Below are positions 29,310 through 32,908 of a stretch of DNA of 32,908 nt, one piece after another (positions within the stretch are counted from its first letter, which is position 1; each line of letters starts with the position of its first letter). The stretch is from assembly GCA_035689185.1 (NCBI GenBank), contig DASSLY010000041.1:1-32908 (forward strand). Reading direction: 5' to 3'. The notes beneath the pieces were generated by a model. The model saw nothing but the letters and a program-made list of their open reading frames with translations, did not search any database and was not told the DNA's origin. The position numbers and the translations under genes are program-made. The DNA is from DASSLY01 sp035689185. Its GTDB lineage: Bacteria; Actinomycetota; Actinomycetes; Actinomycetales; Dermatophilaceae.

Positions 29310-30280
29310 ACGGGTTCCCGCTTGAGCGGCCGCGCCGGCTGCGCCAGACGCCGGCGATGCGACGGCTGGTGGCCGAGCACCGGCTGCACCCGGCCGACCT
29401 GGTGCTGCCGGTGTTCGTCCGCGAAGGCGTGGCGGAGCCGGTCCCGCTGACGTCCATGCCCGGGGTGTTCCAGCACTCCATGGCATCGTTGCCCGAGGTG
29501 GCCAAGCAGGCTGTCGCGGTCGGCCTCGGGGGGATCATGGTCTTCGGCGTGCCGGCCCGGCGGGACGCCGTCGGCTCCGGCGCCGACGACCCGGCCGGCA
29601 TCCTCAACGTGGCGCTGAGAGCCGTCCGGGACACGGTCGGAGACGACCTGGTGGTGATGGCCGACCTGTGCTTGGACGAGTTCACCGACCACGGACACTG
29701 CGGGGTGCTGGACGATCGCGGCCGGGTGGACAACGACGCGACCCTGCAGCGGTATGCCGCGATGGCGCTGGCGCAGGCCGCCGCCGGTGCCCACGTGGTC
29801 GGTTTGTCCGGGATGATGGACGGCCAGGTCGGGCACGTGCGCGTAGCCCTCGATGGCGCCGGCCACACCGGCGTGGCCATCCTCGGCTACACCGCGAAGT
29901 ACGCGTCGGGGTTCTACGGCCCGTTTCGGGAGGCCGTGGAGTCGACCTTGGTCGGGGACCGGGCCACCTACCAGCAGGACCCGGCCGGCGGCCGGGAGGC
30001 GCTGCGCGAGCTGCGGCTGGACCTGGCCGAGGGGGCCGACATCGTCATGGTCAAGCCGGCCATGCCCTACCTGGACGTGTTGGCGTCGGTGGCGCGGCGC
30101 GCGGACGTGCCGGTCGCGGCATACCAGGTGTCCGGCGAGTACGCGATGCTGCACGCCGCCGCGGGTCATGGATGGCTCGACCTGGACCGGGTCATGCTGG
30201 AGTCGCTCGTCGCGATCAAGCGGGCCGGTGCGTCGGTGTTGCTGACCTATGCCGCGCTGGACGTCGCCGCCGCCCTGTAG
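29306..30280 (+). CDS. hemB: Delta-aminolevulinic acid dehydratase (porphobilinogen synthase)
   Basis: Condenses two 5-aminolevulinate to porphobilinogen. 324 aa, the standard length. Schiff-base lysines Lys198 (GYTAKYASGFYGPF) and Lys250 (IVMVKPAMPYLDV). The metal site reads DLCLDEFTDHGHCG: Cys122 and Cys132 are kept but the middle ligand of the E. coli Cys triad is Asp124, an intermediate between Zn-type (CCC) and Asp-rich Mg-type enzymes. GTG overlaps the hemD TGA. Last gene of rex-hemACDB. Its stop codon is inside a 21-bp tandem duplication that leads into a long palindrome, a possible terminator. Confidence 0.97.
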   Translation: MNGFPLERPRRLRQTPAMRRLVAEHRLHPADLVLPVFVREGVAEPVPLTSMPGVFQHSMASLPEVAKQAVAVGLGGIMVFGVPARRDAVGSGADDPAGILNVALRAVRDTVGDDLVVMADLCLDEFTDHGHCGVLDDRGRVDNDATLQRYAAMALAQAAAGAHVVGLSGMMDGQVGHVRVALDGAGHTGVAILGYTAKYASGFYGPFREAVESTLVGDRATYQQDPAGGREALRELRLDLAEGADIVMVKPAMPYLDVLASVARRADVPVAAYQVSGEYAMLHAAAGHGWLDLDRVMLESLVAIKRAGASVLLTYAALDVAAAL

Positions 30281-30319
30281 CGCCTCCATCCCCGCTGGTA
30301 GCGCCTCCATCCCCGCTTG
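30278..30319. repeat. 21-bp tandem duplication spanning the hemB stop
   Basis: TAGCGCCTCCATCCCCGCT occurs at 30278-30296 and again at 30299-30317. The first three bases of copy 1 are the hemB stop codon. Copy 2 runs directly into the left arm of the palindrome at 30312. Confidence 0.85.
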
Positions 30320-30386
30320 TTGCTCCGGAGACACCGAATCCGGGGTCGGGGAGGCCGTATTCGGTGCTCTCGGAGCAACAAGCGGG
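30312..30386. repeat. Long imperfect palindrome, copy A (28-nt arms, 19-nt centre)
   Basis: Left arm 30312-30339 and right arm 30359-30386 match at 24 of 28 positions. The outer block CCCGCTTGTTGCTCCG and inner block CACCGAAT are kept on both sides; the four mismatches cluster between them. A near-identical design, with the same 19-nt centre length, recurs at 31543-31617 on the other side of the AbiEi-like gene. It could act as the hemB terminator (no T-run), a REP-like element or a binding site. Confidence 0.9.
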
Positions 30387-30390
30387 AGGG

Positions 30391-30432
30391 TGTGGATAAC
30401 TTCGGTCCGCGTGGCCGGGCGGCTGCCAGGCT
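30391..30432 (+). promoter_or_regulatory. Putative promoter with DnaA-box-like upstream element (second copy)
   Basis: TGTGGATAAC (30391-30400) begins 4 nt after palindrome copy A. CAGGCT (30427-30432) starts exactly 36 nt after the box start and ends 8 nt before the ATG at 30441, suggesting a leaderless mRNA. The layout duplicates that at 7632-7673. Confidence 0.55.
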
Positions 30433-30440
30433 GAGCGTTC

Positions 30441-31451
30441 ATGATCGACGTGCCGGTTCTGCTGGACCAGTTGCCATTGGTCTTCCGCCTGCGTGACGGG
30501 ATCGACGCCGGCCTGTCACGGCGCGTGCTGGACCGGGCGGTTCGGGACGGGCTGTTGGTGCGGAGGGCCCGCGGCGTCTACGCGAACGGGCCAGCCTGGG
30601 ATGCCGCTGACCGCACGGACCGTCACCTGATGACGGCTCAGGCGGCCGTGCTCGTGCATCCCGGGCTGCCGGCCAGCCACCACAGCGCCGCGCTGGCCTG
30701 GCAGCTGCCCACGCCGCTCGCCCTGCCACCCTGGGTCAGCCTGGCCTCGGGGAGTCGCCTCGCGACGGCCAGCAGTGCCGGCATCGCCCGGCTGGAGCCC
30801 GGCGAACTGCCCGCCGAGCACGTGCTCCATCGCGGCGGGATGCCGGTGACCATCCCGGCTCGCACGCTGGTCGACTGCCTGCGCACGTTGCCCTTGCCCG
30901 ACGCGGTTGCACTGGTGGACGCGGCTGTTCGCCAGCGCCTGGTGAGCCGGGCAGAGCTGGAACGGATGCGGGCCTTCCAGCGCGGGTGGCCGAACGTGAC
31001 CAAGGTCGACCAAGGGCTCATGCTGGCCGACCCGCGTCGAGAGAACTGGTTTGAGTCCTACTCCTTCGTCCGGCTCGTCCAGTTCGAGCTGCCGCTGCCT
31101 CGGGCCCAAGTGGAGATCTATGACCGCCGAGGCCGGCTGGTGGCCCGCGTGGACGGGCTGTGGCGTGAGCAGGGCACTGTCGGCGAGGCGGACGGGGCGG
31201 GCAAGTACCTTGGCCAGTTCGACCCTGCCGGCGCCGGGGGGCTCGCGGCAGCGCGTGTCGTGTTGGCCGAGAAGGTGCGTGAGGACCGGATCAGGGACCT
31301 CGGCCTGGAGCTGGTGCGGTGGGACTTCCCCGACATGGTGTACCGACCGCAAGAAGTTGCCGACCGGGTCCAAGCCGCCCACGCTCGGGGCGACCTCGGC
31401 CGATTCAGGGGTCGGTTGGTGGAGCGGCCGATGCCCGGTTGGGCAGCCTAA
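30441..31451 (+). CDS. AbiEi-like winged-helix protein with C-terminal nuclease-fold domain
   Basis: 336 aa. N-terminal winged helix (VLLDQLPLVFRLRDGIDAGL, DRAVRDGLLVRRARGVYANG) as in type IV TA antitoxin AbiEi. The middle region resembles other AbiEi-like proteins (HHSAALAWQLPTPLAL, IPARTLVDCLRTLPLPDAVA). C-terminal nuclease-fold landmarks: Glu in NWFESYSFVRL, Asp in ARVDGLWRE, ExD and Lys in VGEADGAGKYLG, then VREDRIRDLGLELVRWDFPD. These line up in order with the gene at 7680. No AbiEii-type nucleotidyltransferase toxin is adjacent, so it is a solitary member. ATG start, no Shine-Dalgarno. Flanked by two copies of the same palindrome. Cleavage activity is unproven; a transcriptional role is possible. 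Confidence 0.8.
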   Translation: MIDVPVLLDQLPLVFRLRDGIDAGLSRRVLDRAVRDGLLVRRARGVYANGPAWDAADRTDRHLMTAQAAVLVHPGLPASHHSAALAWQLPTPLALPPWVSLASGSRLATASSAGIARLEPGELPAEHVLHRGGMPVTIPARTLVDCLRTLPLPDAVALVDAAVRQRLVSRAELERMRAFQRGWPNVTKVDQGLMLADPRRENWFESYSFVRLVQFELPLPRAQVEIYDRRGRLVARVDGLWREQGTVGEADGAGKYLGQFDPAGAGGLAAARVVLAEKVREDRIRDLGLELVRWDFPDMVYRPQEVADRVQAAHARGDLGRFRGRLVERPMPGWAA

Positions 31452-31475
31452 CCACTTGTCGCCCGGCGCCCCGCG

Positions 31476-31538
31476 CCCCGCCGCCTCGCGCTCGGCGCCC
31501 CGCCGCCTCGCGCCCGGCGCCCCGCCGCCTCGCGCCCG
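31476..31538. repeat. 22-bp GC-rich tandem repeat, three copies
   Basis: The word CGCCGCCTCGCGC recurs at 31479, 31501 and 31523, joined by CCGGCGCCC. It lies between the AbiEi-like stop and palindrome copy B. The rest of the 214-bp gap (31618-31665) is a purine-rich GGGAAGG/GGCGGGG stretch with no gene. Confidence 0.85.
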
Positions 31539-31542
31539 CTCC

Positions 31543-31617
31543 CGCGCTTGTTGCTCGCGCCGCACCGAATTCGGCCGGTTCAGGGCCTGATTCGGTGCGT
31601 TTCGAGCAACAAGCGGG
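31543..31617. repeat. Long imperfect palindrome, copy B (28-nt arms, 19-nt centre)
   Basis: Left arm 31543-31570, right arm 31590-31617, centre 31571-31589. Shared with copy A: outer GCTTGTTGCTC / GAGCAACAAGC and inner CACCGAAT / ATTCGGTG blocks. The intervening arm segment and the centre differ from copy A. It lies between convergent genes (AbiEi-like and yceI), so a bidirectional terminator is a possible alternative role. Confidence 0.9.
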
Positions 31618-31665
31618 GGAAGGCGGGAAGGGGAAGGCGGGGACGGGAGGGCGGGGAGAGGGGAG

Positions 31666-32199
31666 TCAGGCCGACTTGATGAGCTCGGCGTCGATGGTCA
31701 GCTTGACCTTGTCACCGACGAGCATGCCGCCGCCTTCCAGCGGCACGTTCCACACCAGGTCCCAGTCCTTGCGGTTGACCTCGGCCTCTGCCTCGAAACC
31801 GGCCTTGGTGTTGCCCCACGGGTCGGTGGTGACGCCGTTGAAGGTCACGTCGAAGGTCACCGGCCGGGAGACGCCGCGGATGGTCAGGTCGCCGACGAGG
31901 GTGTCTGGGGTGATCTTGGTCGACTGGAACGTCATCGTCGGGTGGTTCTCGACGTCGAAGAAGTCGCCCGAGCGCAGGTGCGTGTCGCGGTCGGCGTTGC
32001 GGGTGTCGAGGGACGCCAGCTGTACGGTCGCGCTGACGCTGGAGTTCTCCGGTGAGTCACCGATGGTGACGGTCGCATCATACTCGGTGAAGACACCACG
32101 GACCTTGGCGACCACCAGGTGCCGTGCCACGAAGGCAACCTCGCTGTGCGCGGGGTCGACCTTCCAGATGCCAGGGGTTAGGTCTGAGAAGCTGGCCAT
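31666..32199 (-). CDS. YceI family lipocalin-like protein
   Basis: 177-aa beta-barrel of the YceI/polyisoprenoid-binding family. TPGIWKVDPAHSEVAFVARH, GVFTEYDATVTIGDSPENSS, the hallmark DTRNADRDTHLRSGDFFDVE, FQSTKI, GDLTIRGVSRPVTFDV, GFEAEAEVNRKDWDLVWNVP and VKLTIDAELIKSA. There is no signal peptide, so it is probably cytoplasmic, unlike E. coli periplasmic YceI. Shine-Dalgarno AAGGAG 7-8 nt before the ATG. Divergent from a MarR gene whose product probably controls it: the minus-strand promoter TTGAAT-17-TATGGT overlaps repeated TACGAT words. The natural ligand, perhaps an isoprenoid quinone or lipid, is not known. Confidence 0.94.
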   Translation of the reverse strand: MASFSDLTPGIWKVDPAHSEVAFVARHLVVAKVRGVFTEYDATVTIGDSPENSSVSATVQLASLDTRNADRDTHLRSGDFFDVENHPTMTFQSTKITPDTLVGDLTIRGVSRPVTFDVTFNGVTTDPWGNTKAGFEAEAEVNRKDWDLVWNVPLEGGGMLVGDKVKLTIDAELIKSA

Positions 32200-32238
32200 G
32201 GGGGTACTCCTTCGTCCGGAAATGTGCTGTCGTGCGAC

Positions 32239-32274
32239 ACCATAGAGTACGATCGTTTACGATTCAACTATCTA
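32239..32274. promoter_or_regulatory. yceI-marR divergent promoter/operator region
   Basis: On the minus strand TTGAAT (plus 32262-32267) and TATGGT (plus 32239-32244) are 17 nt apart, a good promoter for yceI. TACGAT occurs twice on the plus strand (32248 and 32258) with the palindrome ACGATCGT (32249-32256) between -35 and -10. On the plus strand TATCTA (32269-32274) is a possible marR -10. This AT-rich stretch is the likely MarR operator. Confidence 0.5.
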
Positions 32275-32290
32275 GCCGAGAGGAGCCAGC

Positions 32291-32776
32291 GTGAGCGACG
32301 ATGCCCGGCCGGCCCGTTGGCTGGACGAGCAGGAGCAGCGCCATTGGCGAGCCTACCTGCGAGGCAGCCGGCTGCTGGAGGCTGCGCTGGACCGGGACCT
32401 GCAGGAGCACGGGCTGCAGCTGTCAGAGTACGAGATCATCTCGATGCTGTCCGAAGCCACCGACAGGCACCTGCGCATGTCCGAGATCGCCGAGCTCGTC
32501 GTGCAGTCGCGCAGCCGGCTCACGCACACCGCCGCACGGCTGGAGAAGCGGGGCTGGGTGTTGCGTCAGCCGTGCTCCCAGGACCGGCGCGGGGTGGAGC
32601 TGGTCCTCACCCCCGCCGGGCAGGCAGCCATCCGCGCGATGGCTCCGCTGCACGTCGAAAGCGTCCGCGCCTACCTGGTCGACCACCTCACCCCCGAGCA
32701 GTTCGCCGACCTCGGCGAGGCGATGGCGGCCGTCCGCGACGGGATCACCGGGCCGCCCCGGGACGAGCCCGCCTGA
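32291..32776 (+). CDS. MarR family transcriptional regulator
   Basis: 161 aa winged-helix repressor. N-terminal dimer helix (QRHWRAYLRGSRLLEAALDR), then HTH LSEYEIISMLSEATDRHLRM and SEIAELVVQSRSRLTHTAAR, wing LEKRGWVLRQPCSQDRRGVE (the DxRG motif as DRRG), C-terminal dimer helices (HLTPEQFADLGEAMAAVRDG). The single Cys in the wing (QPCSQDRR) could sense oxidants, but that is speculation. GTG start with AGGAG 5 nt upstream. Divergent yceI is the probable target, a common actinobacterial pairing. Ends 11 bp before the transposase fragment. Confidence 0.94.
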   Translation: MSDDARPARWLDEQEQRHWRAYLRGSRLLEAALDRDLQEHGLQLSEYEIISMLSEATDRHLRMSEIAELVVQSRSRLTHTAARLEKRGWVLRQPCSQDRRGVELVLTPAGQAAIRAMAPLHVESVRAYLVDHLTPEQFADLGEAMAAVRDGITGPPRDEPA

Positions 32777-32787
32777 GTAGCCCTGTG

Positions 32788-32908
32788 TCAAGCCGCCTCC
32801 GAAACGATCTTGTTCTGGTGGTCGAGGACGCGTTGGAGTGCGTGGTGCTGATCGGGGTCGTAGGCGGTGTTGTTCTGCCAGCAGTGCCAGATGATGTAGA
32901 GCCAGGCT
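32788..32908 (-). mobile_element. IS110-family transposase, C-terminal end (cut by window edge)
   Basis: The minus strand is open from the window edge to a TGA at 32788-32790. It encodes AWLYIIWHCWQNNTAYDPDQ then HHALQRVLDHQNKIVSEAA. The W-x-x-IIWxCWQ-x-x-x-x-YDP word followed by H-x-ALQR is typical of the C-terminus of IS110/IS116/IS902 (Transposase_20) transposases. Only 40 residues are visible, so intactness cannot be judged. IS110 elements lack clear terminal inverted repeats, and the element edge within 32777-32787 cannot be placed. Confidence 0.75.

Noticed and set aside
30281..30390. Canonical intrinsic terminator for hemB
   Set aside because: The palindrome is strong but lacks a T-run and has a same-architecture partner elsewhere, so it is recorded as a repeat with terminator only as an alternative.

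Overview
This 32.9-kb window has the very high GC content, GTG starts, 4-nt gene overlaps and gene order of an actinobacterium. Two blocks match well-known actinobacterial synteny: radA/disA/mutY, and proC - small excisionase-type HTH - bS22 - SDR - acyltransferase - BldN-type sigma factor - glutaredoxin-like protein - rex-hemA-hemC-hemD-hemB. An Intrasporangiaceae-like Micrococcales member is my best guess, but the assignment is inference only.

Layout. 1-1010: 3' part of a Y-family polymerase (DinB). 1083-5689, minus strand: disA, mutY and a three-gene ABC-2 exporter packed as one apparent operon. 5724-8968, plus strand: a GH13 glycosidase and a DUF559/Vsr-like nuclease-fold gene bracketed by two minisatellites; this block separates disA from radA, which are neighbours in mycobacteria. 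9050-12188, minus strand: radA, a methyltransferase and a Cys-rich unknown. 12213-14318: a TetR regulator with its ABC-2 exporter. 14340-17183: proline dehydrogenase, P5C reductase and two tandem GNAT acetyltransferases. 17280-19195: an orphan TrkA-type K+ regulatory protein divergent from an AcuC-type deacetylase. 19321-24532: small HTH, bS22, SDR, acyltransferase, then DUF5667 protein and BldN-like sigma factor on the minus strand, then a thioredoxin-fold protein. 24568-30280: Rex operator/promoter and a rex-hemACDB operon for tetrapyrrole synthesis. 30312-31617: an AbiEi-like/nuclease-fold gene between two copies of one long imperfect palindrome. 31666-32776: yceI divergent from marR. 32788-end: the 3' end of an IS110-type transposase gene.

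How the genes work together. Redox control (Rex) and haem synthesis form one transcription unit, from glutamyl-tRNA to uroporphyrinogen III. disA (c-di-AMP synthesis, DNA scanning), radA (recombination) and mutY (8-oxoG repair) are a genome-integrity group. Several genes appear to be leaderless, with a TANNNT- or CANNNT-like -10 element 6-8 nt before the start codon.

Less ordinary features. (i) Two divergent paralogues of the AbiEi/DUF559 nuclease-fold family each carry the ten bases TGTGGATAAC (containing the classical DnaA-box 9-mer) exactly 36 nt before a CAGG(A/C)T -10-like element, and both sit in pockets of repeats. (ii) Two same-architecture palindromes (28-nt arms, 19-nt centre) flank one of them. 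(iii) The 8-mer GGTATGCC/GGCATACC occurs 16 times against roughly one expected by base composition. (iv) Several intergenic minisatellites with different units are present. No tRNA, rRNA or CRISPR was seen.
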